From DASUZB01 sp036377075 (GTDB lineage: Bacteria; Actinomycetota; CALGFH01): a DNA stretch of 5,539 nucleotides. This document shows positions 5,394-5,539 of this stretch, piece by piece (the first letter of the stretch is position 1; every line of letters begins with the position of its first letter). A program made the position numbers and the translations under genes. The notes beneath the pieces are model-generated. The model was not told where the DNA came from. It saw nothing but the letters and a program-made list of their open reading frames with translations, and did no database searches. The stretch lies in contig DASUZB010000005.1 in the NCBI GenBank assembly GCA_036377075.1, positions 1 to 5,539 on the forward strand. The letters run 5' to 3'.

Positions 5394-5539
5394 AAGGCGG
5401 GCGGCGCCGGCCAGCGCGACGGGGCAGCCGCCCTGGTAGCGGCGGCAGGCGCCGGTATCGCACATGCGGCAGCCCCAGCGCACGGGGCCCGTTGAGAACC
5501 TCGGCCCCCTGGTCATCGCGCCCATGACGCGGCCGGCCA
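5379..5539 (-). CDS. Cys-rich hypothetical protein, probably partial at the window edge
   Basis: A leftward frame, open to the window edge and ending in TGA at 5381-5379. Its C-terminal part is PVRWGCRMCDTGACRRYQGG followed by CPVALAGAARLSGRA. The four cysteines, spaced C-x2-C-x4-C-x6-C, could hold a metal or Fe-S cluster. Nearly all codons before the last five end in G or C, which supports coding on this strand. Internal ATGs at 5525 and 5516 would give 48 or 45 aa, but neither has a ribosome-binding site, so the gene more likely begins beyond the window and this is its 3' end. It converges on the RNA ligase with 8 bp between stops. I do not recognise the family and assign no function. The opposite strand here shows no comparable coding pattern. 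Confidence 0.5.
   Translation of the reverse strand, partial: AGRVMGAMTRGPRFSTGPVRWGCRMCDTGACRRYQGGCPVALAGAARLSGRA

Overview
The window is about 70% G+C by eye, with almost every third codon position G or C. It carries a MarP-type periplasmic serine protease, a family typical of Actinomycetota. I read it as chromosomal DNA from a high-GC actinobacterium or close relative; genus cannot be assigned. There are no transposases, integrases, tRNAs, rRNAs or CRISPR repeats.

Left half (1-3543): three well-recognised housekeeping-type genes. A UMF1-family major facilitator permease reads rightward (start about 64, stop 1410). After a 172-bp intergenic stretch containing a perfect actinobacterial DnaA-box match comes a NagD-like HAD-IIA phosphatase (1583-2368). 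It converges on a MarP/CvpA-type membrane-anchored serine protease (3543-2365, minus strand). The two convergent genes share one CTAG, which supplies both stop codons, so no terminator lies between them.

Right half (3544-5539): a more accessory-looking stretch. A divergent intergenic region leads into a probable 51-codon Cys-rich ORF (3718-3873). An 87-codon Cys/His-rich ORF (3931-4194) follows in the same reading frame, with an internal tandem duplication. Next is an ATP-dependent RNA ligase of the Rnl5/DRB0094 family (4303-5370) with all main nucleotidyltransferase motifs and a four-residue tandem duplication in its N-terminal domain. At the right edge a Cys-rich reading frame on the minus strand (stop at 5379) converges on the ligase. 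A 15-bp direct repeat duplicates the junction between the two.

The transporter, phosphatase and protease look like independent single-gene units. The possible system is the RNA ligase and the small Cys-rich proteins around it, which I do not recognise. Association by position is all the sequence shows, and no kinase, phosphatase or nuclease partner of an RNA-repair pathway is visible in the window.
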